Assembly: GCF_000711885.1 (NCBI RefSeq)
Contig: NZ_JONK01000005.1
Coordinates: 176,418-240,417 of the forward strand
DNA: 64,000 bases
From: Chromobacterium haemolyticum DSM 19808
Lineage (GTDB): Bacteria > Pseudomonadota > Gammaproteobacteria > Burkholderiales > Chromobacteriaceae
Direction: 5' to 3'
The stretch's first letter is position 1. Each line of letters opens with the position of its first letter. Under the pieces are notes generated by a model. It was not told the origin of the DNA and ran no database searches. It saw nothing but the letters and a program-made list of their open reading frames with translations. The position numbers and the translations under genes were made by a program. Below are positions 8,357 to 17,156 of this stretch, in pieces.

Positions 8357-8698
8357 ATGGCGACCAACCTGGGTTTGATGATTCATGCCGACCGCAAGCA
8401 GATGCTCGGCGAAATGGCCGGGATGGCGCGCAGCGCGCCGATTGCGCCGCCGCAGCACAGCGAAGAACCCGCCACCACAGCCAGCTTCTCCGACGCCATG
8501 GGCGCGGCCATCCGCGACGTGGACGCGCAGAACCGCGCGGCTTCCGAAAAAATGGCCGACGTGGACAGTGGCAAAAGCGACGACCTGGTCGGCGCCATGC
8601 TGATGAGCCAGGAAGCCAGCCTGTCGTTCTCCATGCTGATGCAAGTGCGCAATAAGGTAGTGGGCGCCGTGGACGACTTGATCAAGATGCAGCTGTAA
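8357..8698 (+). CDS. fliE: Flagellar hook-basal body protein FliE
   Basis: 113 residues, close to the ~104 of E. coli FliE. The C-terminal half (SFSDAMGAAIRDVDAQNRAASEKMADVDSGKSDDLVGAMLMSQEASLSFSMLMQVRNKVVGAVDDLIKMQL) matches the family and its usual terminal DEIMRMPV-like end. FliE links the MS ring to the rod. I start at ATG 8357 because AAGGA lies six bases upstream; the longer in-frame version has no such site. First gene of the fliEFGHIJ operon. Confidence 0.93.
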   Translation: MATNLGLMIHADRKQMLGEMAGMARSAPIAPPQHSEEPATTASFSDAMGAAIRDVDAQNRAASEKMADVDSGKSDDLVGAMLMSQEASLSFSMLMQVRNKVVGAVDDLIKMQL

Positions 8699-8710
8699 GC
8701 CGCGAGGACC

Positions 8711-10417
8711 ATGCCCGTGTTGAATCGTTTTCGCAGCGGCGTCGCGGCCGTGCAAACCCGTCTGGGCGGCCGTTGGCCCGTTTCCGGAGACTCCTTGCGC
8801 CTGGCGCTGCCCATCGTCGCGCTGGCCATAGGCGTCACCGTCATGATCAGCCTGTGGCTGTGGCGCGACGACGCCAGCTACAAGCCGGTGTTCGGCGCAC
8901 AGGAAAAAGTGGTGGCCGCCGACATGATGGCGGTGCTCGACGCCGAAAAAATTCCTTATCGCATCCATCCGCAAACCGGCCAGGTGTTGGTGCCGGACAG
9001 CCAACTGGGCCGCGTGCGCATGCAGCTGGCGGCCAAGGGCGTGGTGGCGCAGCTGCCGTCCGGCCTGGAGCTGTTGGACAAGAACGACCCGCTGGGCGTC
9101 AGCCAGTTTGTGCAGGACGTGCGTTTCCGCCGCGGACTGGAAGGCGAACTGGTGCAAAGCATTCTGGCGCTGGAGCCGGTGTCCGCGGCGCGCGTGCATC
9201 TGTCGCTGCCGCGCGCCACGTCCTTCGTCGGCGCCGCCAACGACAAGGGCTCCGCCTCGGTGGTGGTGACCCTCAAGCCCGGCCAGCAACTGAACAACGA
9301 GCAAGTGGCCGCGGTGATCAAGCTGGTGGCCGGCAGCGTGTCCACGCTGTCGCCGTCTCAGGTCACTCTGGTGGACCAGGCAGGCAATCTGCTGTCTTCC
9401 CGCGTGGACTTGAGCGACGACGGCATGCTGGGGGGCAATGAGAGCGACGCCGCGCGACGCTTCCGCGAGGAAGCGCTGCAAAACGTTCGCGACCTGCTGA
9501 CCCCGGTGTTGGGCAAGGACAATTTCAAGGTGAGCGTCACCGCCGACGTGGACAACGACCGCGTAGAGGAAACCCGCGAGAAATACGGCGAAGCGCCCAA
9601 GGTCACCAACGAGGCCTCCCGCGAGGAAACCTCCACCGAGAAAATGGCCTTGGGCGTGCCCGGCTCGCTGAGCAACCGTCCGGTCAACACCGACGCCTCC
9701 GGCTCCGCCTCGGAAAAAGCCGGCAACAGCAAGAACGCCGTCACCCGCCAATACGCTTACGACCGCAGCGTCACCCAGATCAAGAAGGCGCGCGGCACGC
9801 TGCGCCGCCTGAGCGTGGCCGTGGTGTTGAACCAGGCCGCCGCGCCGGCCAAGGGCGGCTGGAAGCCGGCCGAGCTGGCCAATGTGGACAAGGTGCTGCG
9901 CAACGGCCTGGGCATCCACGCCGAGCGCGGCGACACCCTGGCGGTGTCCACGCTCAACTTCTCCGCGCTGTCCGAGCCGGAGCCGATCTGGATGCAGCAA
10001 GACACCTGGTTCGAAGCCGCGCGCTGGGCCGTCTACGCCTTCGGCGTGCTGCTGGCCTACCTGTTGCTGGCGCGTCCGCTGCTGAAGATGCTGCGCCAGC
10101 TGACCGACCGCCAACTGCGCGAATACCAGCAGCCGGAAGCGCTGGAATTGAAATCCGATCCGTTGATGGACGGCGCCGATCTGCGCGCCGCGCGTCAGGC
10201 TCAGCTGTCCTCCGCGCCGCAACCGGCAGCCTTGGCCGCCGCGGCCGGCGCAGGCGGAAGCCCGGTGGTGCCGCTGCTGGAAAACTACGATCTGCCGCCG
10301 GCCGGCTCCAGCGTTGATGTGTTGGTGGACCATCTGAAGGGCTTGGCCGCCAAAGAGCCGGAACGCGTCGCCGAAGTCGTCAAACAATGGGTGCAGAAAA
10401 ATGGACGAAACCAATAA
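8711..10417 (+). CDS. fliF: Flagellar MS-ring protein FliF
   Basis: 568 residues with membrane helices near residues 33-55 and 440-460 flanking a periplasmic region. The ring-building motifs include the YscJ-like segment (YKPVFGAQEKVVAADMMAVLDAEKIPYRIH) and LEGELVQSILALEPVSAARVHLSLP. The C-terminal tail binds FliG (LKGLAAKEPERVAEVVKQWV). FliF is the inner-membrane ring on which motor and export gate assemble. GAGGA precedes the start. The end overlaps fliG by 17 bases. Confidence 0.97.
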   Translation: MPVLNRFRSGVAAVQTRLGGRWPVSGDSLRLALPIVALAIGVTVMISLWLWRDDASYKPVFGAQEKVVAADMMAVLDAEKIPYRIHPQTGQVLVPDSQLGRVRMQLAAKGVVAQLPSGLELLDKNDPLGVSQFVQDVRFRRGLEGELVQSILALEPVSAARVHLSLPRATSFVGAANDKGSASVVVTLKPGQQLNNEQVAAVIKLVAGSVSTLSPSQVTLVDQAGNLLSSRVDLSDDGMLGGNESDAARRFREEALQNVRDLLTPVLGKDNFKVSVTADVDNDRVEETREKYGEAPKVTNEASREETSTEKMALGVPGSLSNRPVNTDASGSASEKAGNSKNAVTRQYAYDRSVTQIKKARGTLRRLSVAVVLNQAAAPAKGGWKPAELANVDKVLRNGLGIHAERGDTLAVSTLNFSALSEPEPIWMQQDTWFEAARWAVYAFGVLLAYLLLARPLLKMLRQLTDRQLREYQQPEALELKSDPLMDGADLRAARQAQLSSAPQPAALAAAAGAGGSPVVPLLENYDLPPAGSSVDVLVDHLKGLAAKEPERVAEVVKQWVQKNGRNQ

Positions 10418-11453
10418 CGCCGTAGCGCCGGCCCTGCCGCCGGCCGCCGCCGCGCCCGCCGCAGATGCGATGAACACCATCGAGCAGGCCGCCGTGCTGC
10501 TGTTGTGCATGGGCGAAGAGCCCGCCGCCGCCGTGCTGCGCTGTCTGAGCCGCGAAGAACTGCTGCAAGTGACCCAGGCGATGTCCGGCATGAGCGGCAT
10601 CAAGGTGGACGCGGTCAAGACCACGATTCAGAAATTCTTCGACGAATACCGCGAGCAGAGCGGGGTGCACGGCGCCAGCCGCGCCTTCCTCAAGCGCTCG
10701 CTGGACCTGGCGCTGGGCAGCGACATCGCCAACAGCGTGCTGGACACCATCTACGGCGACGCCATCCGGCCCAAGATGGCGCGGCTGCAATGGGTGTCGC
10801 CGCAATGGCTGGCGGACCGCATCGCCGGCGAACACGTGCGCATGCAGGCGGTGTTCCTCGCCTTCCTGCCGCCGGCGCTGGCCGGCCAGGTGGTGGACGC
10901 GCTGCCGGCGGACAGCCGCGACAGCGTGCTGGTCAACGTGGCCCGGCTCAAGGACGTGGACCGCGAACTCTTGGAAGAACTGGAAGAACTGGTCAACCGC
11001 TGTCTGGAAAGCCTGCACACCCAGAGCACCGCGGTGGAAGGCATGCAGCAGACCGCCGACATCCTCAACCGCCTGCCGGGCGACCGCCAGCGCATGATGG
11101 AACTGCTGCGCGCCCACGATCCGGACATCGTCGAGGAAATCGAAACCCGCATGTACGACTTCTTCATCCTGTCGCGCCAGACCGAAGCCGTGCTGATGCG
11201 CATCAGCGAAGACATTCCGCTGGAGCAATGGGCCATCGCGCTCAAGGGCGCGGAGCCGGCGGTGCGCGAAGCCATCGTCCAGACCATGCCGCGCCGTCAG
11301 GCGCAGAACTTCGACGCCATGATGCGCCGTTCCGGCCCGGTACCGCTCAGCCGCGTGGAAGAAGTGCGCGCGGACATCATGGCCCAGGTCAAACAGCTGG
11401 CCCAGGCCGGCGAAATCGACCTGCAGCTATTCCCCGAGGAAGTGGTCGAGTGA
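10401..11453 (+). CDS. fliG: Flagellar motor switch protein FliG
   Basis: 350 residues with N-terminal (FliF-binding), middle and C-terminal torque domains. The EHPQT-like motif that binds FliM is not obvious. The C-terminal domain has IALKGAEPAVREAIVQTMPRRQAQNFDAMMRRSGPVPLSRVEE. The end of this helix reads QNFDAMM where E. coli has ADILRDDL, so the acidic pair involved in stator interaction is largely replaced. FliG couples stator ions to rotation. It overlaps fliF, and its stop overlaps the GTG start of fliH. Confidence 0.94.
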   Translation: MDETNNAVAPALPPAAAAPAADAMNTIEQAAVLLLCMGEEPAAAVLRCLSREELLQVTQAMSGMSGIKVDAVKTTIQKFFDEYREQSGVHGASRAFLKRSLDLALGSDIANSVLDTIYGDAIRPKMARLQWVSPQWLADRIAGEHVRMQAVFLAFLPPALAGQVVDALPADSRDSVLVNVARLKDVDRELLEELEELVNRCLESLHTQSTAVEGMQQTADILNRLPGDRQRMMELLRAHDPDIVEEIETRMYDFFILSRQTEAVLMRISEDIPLEQWAIALKGAEPAVREAIVQTMPRRQAQNFDAMMRRSGPVPLSRVEEVRADIMAQVKQLAQAGEIDLQLFPEEVVE

Positions 11454-12157
11454 AGGCCTGGCGCCCCTTCCGCTTCCCGCCGCTGATCCACAGCGCGCTG
11501 GACCTGCCGCTGGACGCGCAGGATTCCGCCCAGATCCAGGCCTCCGCCGCCGATGGTTTCCGTCAGGGCATGGACGCCGGTTACAACGAAGGCCTGGCCA
11601 GCGGCGAAGCCGCCGGCCGAGAGGCCGGCTATGCCGCGGGCCTGGAACAGGGCCGCCAGGAAGGGCTGGCGGCGGCGCGCCGCGAAGCCCGGGCGGAACT
11701 GGCCGATCTGGGCCGGCCGCTGGAAGCCGCGCTGGCCGAGCTGCGCCGCGTCAGCGAGGAGTACCAGGCGGCGATGCGCGACGAAGTGGTGGAACTGGTG
11801 GCCAAAGTGGCGCGCCAGGTCATCCGCTGCGAGTTGGCGCTCAAGCCGGTGCAGATCCTCGACCTGGTGGACGAAACCCTGGCCGCCTTGCCGCCTGGCC
11901 AATACCAGCAGGACGAGGTGGAAATCCTGCTCAACGCCGAGGAGTGCCAGCGCATCCGCGAACTGGCGCCGGAGCGCGCCGCGCGCTGGCGTTTGGTGGC
12001 CGACGCGCAGCTGCCGCACGGCGAGTGCCGGATCCGCACGCCGGAGTCCGAGGCCGACGCCGGCTGCCAGCAGCGGCTGGAAGCCTGCATCGCCACCGTG
12101 CGCGAACAATTGCAAAGCGACGCCGTCGAGCCGGCGGCGGAACAGGCGGAGGCTTAA
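11450..12157 (+). CDS. fliH: Flagellar export ATPase regulator FliH
   Basis: 235 residues starting at a GTG that overlaps the fliG stop (GTGA). The N-terminus VKAWRPFRFPPL carries the aromatic/basic motif by which FliH docks to FliN. Residues ~40-75 form the characteristic GxxxG repeats (GMDAGYNEGLASGEAAGREAGYAAGLEQG), followed by the V-ATPase-subunit-E-like C-terminal domain. FliH dimers hold FliI at the export gate. The GTG start is preferred because it preserves the docking motif and the overlap. Confidence 0.9.
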   Translation: MKAWRPFRFPPLIHSALDLPLDAQDSAQIQASAADGFRQGMDAGYNEGLASGEAAGREAGYAAGLEQGRQEGLAAARREARAELADLGRPLEAALAELRRVSEEYQAAMRDEVVELVAKVARQVIRCELALKPVQILDLVDETLAALPPGQYQQDEVEILLNAEECQRIRELAPERAARWRLVADAQLPHGECRIRTPESEADAGCQQRLEACIATVREQLQSDAVEPAAEQAEA

Positions 12158-12160
12158 GCC

Positions 12161-13474
12161 ATGTTGCGTCAGGCGCTGGGACGACTGGAATTGCCGGAGG
12201 TGCCGGTGGCCACCGTCAGCGGCCGCCTGGTGGGCGCGTCCGGCCTGCTGCTGGAAAGCGTAGGCTGCCCGTTGGAAACCGGCCAGCGCTGCGTGATTGA
12301 AACCACCGGCGGCGGTTGGCTGCAAGCCCAGGTGGTGGGCTTCAAGCGCGAAGTCTCCTATCTGATGCCGTTCAAGAAACCGGTGGGCCTGACCACCGGC
12401 GCGCGGGTGTTGCCGGCCGCAGACGGCGGCGGCCTGATGATAGGCCCGTCCTGGCTGGGCCGCATCGTCAACGGTCTGGGCGAGCCGCTGGACGGCCTGG
12501 GCCGCCTGGGCGGCGAACAGCCGCTGGCCGCCCATCCGCCGCAGGTCAATCCTTTGAAGAAACAACCGGTGTCCGCGCCGCTGGACGTGGGCGTGCGCGC
12601 GATCAACAGCCTGCTCACCATTGGGCGCGGCCAGCGCGTCGGCCTGTTCGCCGGCTCCGGCGTCGGCAAGAGCGTCTTGCTGGGCATGATCACCCGCCAT
12701 ACCGAGGCCGACGTGGTGGTGGTGGGCCTGATCGGCGAGCGCGGCCGCGAAGTGCGGGAGTTCGTCGAGCACTCGCTGGGCGAAGCCGGCCTGGCCAAGG
12801 CGGTGCTGGTGGTGGCGCCGGCCGACGAATCGCCGCTGATGCGGCTCAAGGCCACCGAACTGACCCACACCATCGCCGCCCACTTCCGCGACCAGGGCCG
12901 CAATGTGCTGCTGCTGGTGGATTCGCTGACCCGCTATGCGATGGCGCAGCGCGAAGTGGCGCTGGCGCTGGGCGAGCCGCCGGCCACCCGAGGCTATCCG
13001 CCCTCGGTGTTCGGCCTCTTGCCCTCGCTGGCGGAGAGCGCCGGCAACGGCGAGGGCGGGGCAGGCAGCATGAGCGCCATCTACACCGTGCTGGCCGAGG
13101 GCGACGACCAGCAAGACCCGGTGGTGGACACCGCGCGGGCCATTCTGGACGGCCACATCGTGCTGTCGCGCGAACTGGCCGAGCGCGGCCACTATCCGGC
13201 CATCGACATCGGCCGCTCGGTCAGCCGCTGCATGAGCCAGCTCACCGAGGCGGAACACGCGGAGGCGGCGCGCGGCGCGCGCGGCGCCTGGTCCCGCTAC
13301 CAGGAAGTGCGCAGCCTGATTCCCTTGGGCGGCTATGTGGCCGGCGCAGACGCCGAAACCGACCGCGCGGTGCGGCTGATGCCCCGGCTGGAGGCTTTCC
13401 TGCGCCAGGGCGCGGCCGAGGCCGCGAGCTATGAAGACAGCCGGAACGGTTTGATGGAGATGATAGCGACATGA
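12161..13474 (+). CDS. fliI: Flagellum-specific ATP synthase FliI
   Basis: 437 residues, the usual length. Walker A AGSGVGKS is at 164-171, followed by VVVVGLIGERGREVREF, Walker B NVLLLVDSLTRYAMAQREV, and SMSAIYTVLAEGDDQQDPVVD. FliI is the hexameric ATPase that, with FliH and FliJ, delivers export substrates to FlhA/FlhB. Three bases separate it from fliH. The end overlaps fliJ (ATGA). Confidence 0.98.
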   Translation: MLRQALGRLELPEVPVATVSGRLVGASGLLLESVGCPLETGQRCVIETTGGGWLQAQVVGFKREVSYLMPFKKPVGLTTGARVLPAADGGGLMIGPSWLGRIVNGLGEPLDGLGRLGGEQPLAAHPPQVNPLKKQPVSAPLDVGVRAINSLLTIGRGQRVGLFAGSGVGKSVLLGMITRHTEADVVVVGLIGERGREVREFVEHSLGEAGLAKAVLVVAPADESPLMRLKATELTHTIAAHFRDQGRNVLLLVDSLTRYAMAQREVALALGEPPATRGYPPSVFGLLPSLAESAGNGEGGAGSMSAIYTVLAEGDDQQDPVVDTARAILDGHIVLSRELAERGHYPAIDIGRSVSRCMSQLTEAEHAEAARGARGAWSRYQEVRSLIPLGGYVAGADAETDRAVRLMPRLEAFLRQGAAEAASYEDSRNGLMEMIAT

Positions 13475-13905
13475 ACCAGCCCGAAGACGTGCGCCGCCTG
13501 GGCCTGATGGTCCAATTGCGGCAACAGGATGTGGACCGCCTGCAAAGCGAGGTGGAAGGGAAGCGCCAGTTGCAGGAGCGCTACCGCCGCAACATTTTGC
13601 GCATGGGCGAGCTGTGCGGGCAGAGCGGCGCCAGCGCCGACGCCGGCCATCCGGCTTTGGCGCGCAATTGCGCCGACTACAAGGGCGCGCTGCTGGGGCT
13701 GATGGCCTCGCAGCAGCAGGATCTGCAACTGGCCGAGGCGGACGCCGCCGTCAGTCAGCGCGCGCTGCTGCAAGCCAGCCTGCGCCGGGAAGTGATGGTC
13801 CAGGTGCGCGATCAGGCGGCGGAAAGCCTGCTGCGTCTGCGGCTGAAGAAAGAACAGAAACAAACCGATGAACTGGCCGGGCAAGCCTGGCTGCGGGGAG
13901 CGTGA
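13471..13905 (+). CDS. fliJ: Flagellar export protein FliJ
   Basis: 144 residues, predicted to be largely alpha-helical coiled coil (LGLMVQLRQQDVDRLQSEVEGKRQLQERYRRN and EVMVQVRDQAAESLLRLRLKKEQKQTDELAGQ). FliJ is the central stalk of the FliI hexamer and an escort of empty chaperones. Identification rests on length, coiled-coil character and position directly after fliI with an ATGA overlap, since FliJ sequences are poorly conserved. Confidence 0.87.
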   Translation: MNQPEDVRRLGLMVQLRQQDVDRLQSEVEGKRQLQERYRRNILRMGELCGQSGASADAGHPALARNCADYKGALLGLMASQQQDLQLAEADAAVSQRALLQASLRREVMVQVRDQAAESLLRLRLKKEQKQTDELAGQAWLRGA

Positions 13906-14015
13906 TTATTCACGGCGGCTCAAGAAAAGCCGGACGGCGGTCGCACTGAACAGTCACTACCATCCATCTTCCGCCCGGACGCCGATCCGGCCCGCGCACA
14001 GCGAAAGGATTCCAA

Positions 14016-15359
14016 ATGGCTATCGATTTCAGCAAGACCCCGCCCTCGGCGCTGGCTCAAAACGCCGCCAGCCTGTACCTGCAAGACGCCCAGAACCAGC
14101 TGGACACCCAGAACAAGGCGGCGCAGGCGCGCGGCGACGCGCTGAACAAGCTGCAAAAAGCCTTGCAGGACTATCGCAGCGCGCTGTCCGGCATCACCAG
14201 CAAGAAAAGCCTGGTGGCGATGAACGCCAGCATCAGTCAGGAAGGCTTCGGCAGCGTCAGCGCCAAGGGCAATGCCCAGCCGGGCAACTACTCGCTGTTC
14301 ATCGAACAAGTGGCCACCGCTCACCAGATGTCTTTTGGCAGCCTGTCCGGCGCCAAGGCTCAAGCCGGCGACAAGATCACCATCCGCCAGGGCAGCGACA
14401 GCTTTGAAGTGGACCTCAGCAGCGCGGACCGCGACGGCGACGGCAATCTGTCCCCGTCGGAACTGGCCTTGGCCATCAACCGCGCCAGCGGCAACAGCGG
14501 CAAGGTCAACGCCATGGTGTTGAACAACGGCGGCACCAGCCAGCTGGTGATGTCCTCCGGCAAGACCGGCGAGAGCGGCGCCATCACGCTGGACCTGAGC
14601 CAAGTCAGCGACGCCGGCCTCAAGACCGGCCTGGCCAATCCCAAGGAACTGACCAAGGGTCAGGACGCCATCGTCTGGCTGGGCAATAAGGACACCGGCG
14701 TGCAAATGAAGCAGGCGTCCAACACCTTCGAAAGCATAGACGGCGTCAGCCTGACCATCAGCAAGGCGATGAAGCCTGGCGACACCCCGTTGCAGCTATC
14801 GGTATCGCGCAACGACGCCGACACCGTGAGCAATGTGCAAGGCTTTGTCGACAGCTACAACAAGCTGGCCAGCGCCATCGCCGACCTGTCCGCGCCGGGC
14901 AAGGAAGGCAAGGCCGGCGGTCCCTTCGCCAGCGACTCCGGCATCCGCAGTTTGAAAGACGGCATCAACAGCCTGCTGCGTCAGCCCTACGACGGCATCA
15001 CTTTGAACCAGCTGGGCATCAAGGCCAACCGCGACGGCAGCTTGAGCCTGGACAGCAAGAAACTGAACGAAACGCTGAAGGATAAGCCGGACGCGCTGGA
15101 CCGTTTCGTCAACGGCGACAACAAGAACGGCGTGGTCAAGCAAAGCAGCGACTACCTGGACAAATGGCTGAACGGCAGCAGCGGCCTGCTCAAGCTGCGC
15201 AAGGACTCCGAGGCGCGCATCCAGAAAGACCTGGACAGCCGCCAGACGCGGCTGAAAGCCCAGTACGACCAGAGCTACAAGCGATACCTGACGCAGTTCA
15301 CCCAGCTGCAGAAGATGCAGGAAGACATGCAGAAGACGGTGGACATGCTGTCTTTCTAA
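14016..15359 (+). CDS. fliD: Flagellar filament cap protein FliD (LafB)
   Basis: 447 residues. The N-terminal FliD_N region (MAIDFSKTPPSALAQNAASLYLQDAQNQLDTQNKAAQARGDALNKLQKALQDYRSAL) and C-terminal coiled-coil helices (LTQFTQLQKMQEDMQKTVDMLSF) are typical of HAP2 filament-cap proteins, which guide flagellin folding at the filament tip. AAAGGA lies before the ATG. A 110-base gap from fliJ suggests its own promoter. In lateral systems lafA (flagellin) usually sits just upstream; here it is absent from this position. Confidence 0.95.
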   Translation: MAIDFSKTPPSALAQNAASLYLQDAQNQLDTQNKAAQARGDALNKLQKALQDYRSALSGITSKKSLVAMNASISQEGFGSVSAKGNAQPGNYSLFIEQVATAHQMSFGSLSGAKAQAGDKITIRQGSDSFEVDLSSADRDGDGNLSPSELALAINRASGNSGKVNAMVLNNGGTSQLVMSSGKTGESGAITLDLSQVSDAGLKTGLANPKELTKGQDAIVWLGNKDTGVQMKQASNTFESIDGVSLTISKAMKPGDTPLQLSVSRNDADTVSNVQGFVDSYNKLASAIADLSAPGKEGKAGGPFASDSGIRSLKDGINSLLRQPYDGITLNQLGIKANRDGSLSLDSKKLNETLKDKPDALDRFVNGDNKNGVVKQSSDYLDKWLNGSSGLLKLRKDSEARIQKDLDSRQTRLKAQYDQSYKRYLTQFTQLQKMQEDMQKTVDMLSF

Positions 15360-15360
15360 G

Positions 15361-15388
15361 CATGCGCGAGATTGTGAATAGGCTCTGA
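15361..15388 (-). repeat. Remnant of a family A element end
   Basis: Directly after the fliD stop, CGCGAGATTGTGAATAGGCTC matches the inverted left end of family A copies (CGCGAGATCGTGAACAGGCTC in copy 2) with a few changes. The rest of the element is missing. It suggests an old insertion and decay at the fliD stop. Confidence 0.55.
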
Positions 15389-15423
15389 ATCCGTCGCCGG
15401 ATTGGCTTGGCCGCATTGAATTC

Positions 15424-15446
15424 GGCGGGAGGGACAACCTCCCGCC
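15424..15446 (+). promoter_or_regulatory. Perfect 9-bp hairpin between fliD and fliS
   Basis: GGCGGGAGG-GACAA-CCTCCCGCC forms a perfect stem 14 bases before the fliS Shine-Dalgarno. It is followed by TATTGATTT rather than a U-run. It may stop or slow part of the transcription from fliD, or protect an mRNA end, and so adjust FliD:FliS ratios. Confidence 0.5.
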
Positions 15447-15474
15447 TATTGATTTAGAACAGGAGCACGACAAC

Positions 15475-15867
15475 GTGGATTACGACGCCTACCGCAGCTA
15501 TCACGCGGTCAATCTGGAAGCGCAGACCCACTCCGCCTCGCCGGTGCAGTTGGTGCTGGTGCTGTTCGACGGCCTTCTGGAAGAAATGGCGCGCGCGCGC
15601 GGCCATCTGGAAAACCAGCGCTACGAGCAAAAGGGCGAGAGCATCAGCAAGTGCATCAACATCCTCAACGGCCTGTCCAGCGCGCTGGACTTCGACTCCG
15701 GCGGCGAGGTGGTCACCAATCTGGCGCGGCTTTACGACTACTGCGCCTACCGGCTCTACCACGCCAGCGTGAACTTGGACGTGGCGGCGCTGGACGAGGC
15801 CGAGCAGCTGCTGATCAAGCTCAAGGGCGGTTGGATAGGCGTGCGGGACCAGCATGAAGCCGCCTGA
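15475..15867 (+). CDS. fliS: Flagellin export chaperone FliS (LafC)
   Basis: 130 residues with a GTG start, AGGAG nine bases upstream. The N-terminus VDYDAYRSYHAVNLEAQTHSASPVQLVLVLFDGLLEEMARARG contains the family pattern Y-x5-a-xtasPxqLvxmLydgai. FliS binds the disordered C-terminus of flagellin to stop premature polymerisation and present it to FlhA. The end overlaps fliT by 14 bases. Confidence 0.94.
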   Translation: MDYDAYRSYHAVNLEAQTHSASPVQLVLVLFDGLLEEMARARGHLENQRYEQKGESISKCINILNGLSSALDFDSGGEVVTNLARLYDYCAYRLYHASVNLDVAALDEAEQLLIKLKGGWIGVRDQHEAA

Positions 15868-16141
15868 GCCGGCCGCGCTGGAAGCCGCCATCCGCCGCGC
15901 CTGCGCCGAGCGCGACTGGGAGCGCCTGGCCGCGCTGGACCAACTATTGGCGGAACTGCTGCGCACCCAGCCTCAGGCGCTGGACGCGGCCGCGCGCGCC
16001 GCCTTGCGCGCCGCCTACCGCGACGCGCTGGAGGTCTGCCGCGCAGACTCCGCGGAACTGCAAGAAAAAATCGCCGCGCTGAGCCATCAGCGCGAAGCGC
16101 AAATCGCCTACGCCGAAGTCAGTGACTGGAATCAAGCATGA
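15854..16141 (+). CDS. fliT: FliT-like flagellar chaperone (LafD)
   Basis: 95 residues, all-helical, charged and alanine-rich, as expected for FliT, the export chaperone for the FliD cap. Sequence conservation in this family is low. The call rests mainly on size, helical character and position between fliS and fliK in an order that matches lafC-lafD-lafE. It ends in an ATGA overlap with fliK. Confidence 0.75.
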   Translation: MKPPEPAALEAAIRRACAERDWERLAALDQLLAELLRTQPQALDAAARAALRAAYRDALEVCRADSAELQEKIAALSHQREAQIAYAEVSDWNQA

Positions 16142-17139
16142 ACGTATCCTTGCCCCCCAATCTTCTTGCCGGCGGCGCGTCAACGTCCGCCGACGCCGCG
16201 CCGGCCGATCCCTTGCTGGACCCGAACGCGGCGGCGCCGGATTCCGGCGGCGATTTCGCCAGCGCCTTGCTGGCCAGCCTGATGGACGGGCAAAGCGCCG
16301 CGCAGGCGGTCGACGCCGACGCCGAGGCCCCCGCGGGCGACGAAGCCAAGGCGGAGAAGCCGGCCGCGCAGCCCGGCGTCCTCGTCGCCCAGCCTCTGCC
16401 GCTGATGCCGGCTGCGCCGCAGCCGCCGGCCCTTGCGCCTCAGGCCGGAGCGCCGGCGCAAGCCGGCGTGGATGCGGCCGCGCGCGTCGCCACGGCGGCG
16501 ACGTCGCGTCAAACCGCAGAGGCGGCGATGCCGTCGGACGCCTTGTCCGCCGCGATCAATACCCTGGCGCCGCTGCCGGCCAAGCCGGCCGGCGAGCCCC
16601 AGGCCGGCCGCGAACTCCCGACGCCGGCGCAACCCGCTTCGCCGCTATTGGCCGCCATTGCGCCGCAGCCGCAGGACAAGGCCGGCGCGCCGCTGCCGGA
16701 ATGGGCGCCGATCAAGCTGCCGACGGAGCAGCCGGCCAAGTGGGGCGACAAACTCAGCGCCGCGCTGGGCGAACGTCTGCAAGTGCAAAGCAGCCACGGC
16801 ATGGACCGCGCCCTGATCCGCCTGGACCCGCCGTCGCTGGGCTCCCTGGAAATTTCCATCCGTCACGAAGCCGGCGCGCTGCAAGTGCAGTTGACCGCCT
16901 CGCACGGTGAAGTGGTGCGGCAGCTGCAAGCCATCGGCGACGCGCTGCGCCAGGATCTGTCCAACCGCCAATACACGCAGGTGGCGGTGGACGTGCGCGA
17001 AGGCGCGCCGGGGCAGGGCGGCCACGGCCAGCAGCGTCAGGAACGCCAGGGGCAACAGCAGCCGCAACGCGCGCCGGGCCGGGCGCTGGCGGAAGCGGGG
17101 CAGGGTGATGGACAAGGCTTCTGGCTGGGCCAGAGCTGA
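16138..17139 (+). CDS. fliK: Flagellar hook-length control protein FliK (LafE)
   Basis: 333 residues. The first ~210 are Ala/Pro-rich and low in complexity, as in the ruler part of FliK. The C-terminal Flg_hook domain starts near 215: LSAALGERLQVQSSHGMDRALIRLDPPSLGSLEISIRHEAGALQVQLTASHGEVVRQLQ. The tail is Gln/Gly-rich. FliK measures the hook and triggers the FlhB switch, so it acts directly with the unusual FlhB upstream. Confidence 0.92.
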   Translation: MNVSLPPNLLAGGASTSADAAPADPLLDPNAAAPDSGGDFASALLASLMDGQSAAQAVDADAEAPAGDEAKAEKPAAQPGVLVAQPLPLMPAAPQPPALAPQAGAPAQAGVDAAARVATAATSRQTAEAAMPSDALSAAINTLAPLPAKPAGEPQAGRELPTPAQPASPLLAAIAPQPQDKAGAPLPEWAPIKLPTEQPAKWGDKLSAALGERLQVQSSHGMDRALIRLDPPSLGSLEISIRHEAGALQVQLTASHGEVVRQLQAIGDALRQDLSNRQYTQVAVDVREGAPGQGGHGQQRQERQGQQQPQRAPGRALAEAGQGDGQGFWLGQS

Positions 17140-17156
17140 GCAGCGGAAGCACAAGC

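Noticed and set aside
8321-10624. 767-codon minus-strand open frame across fliE, fliF and fliG
   Set aside because: Opposite frame of GC-rich codons; the plus-strand genes overlap tightly and match their families.
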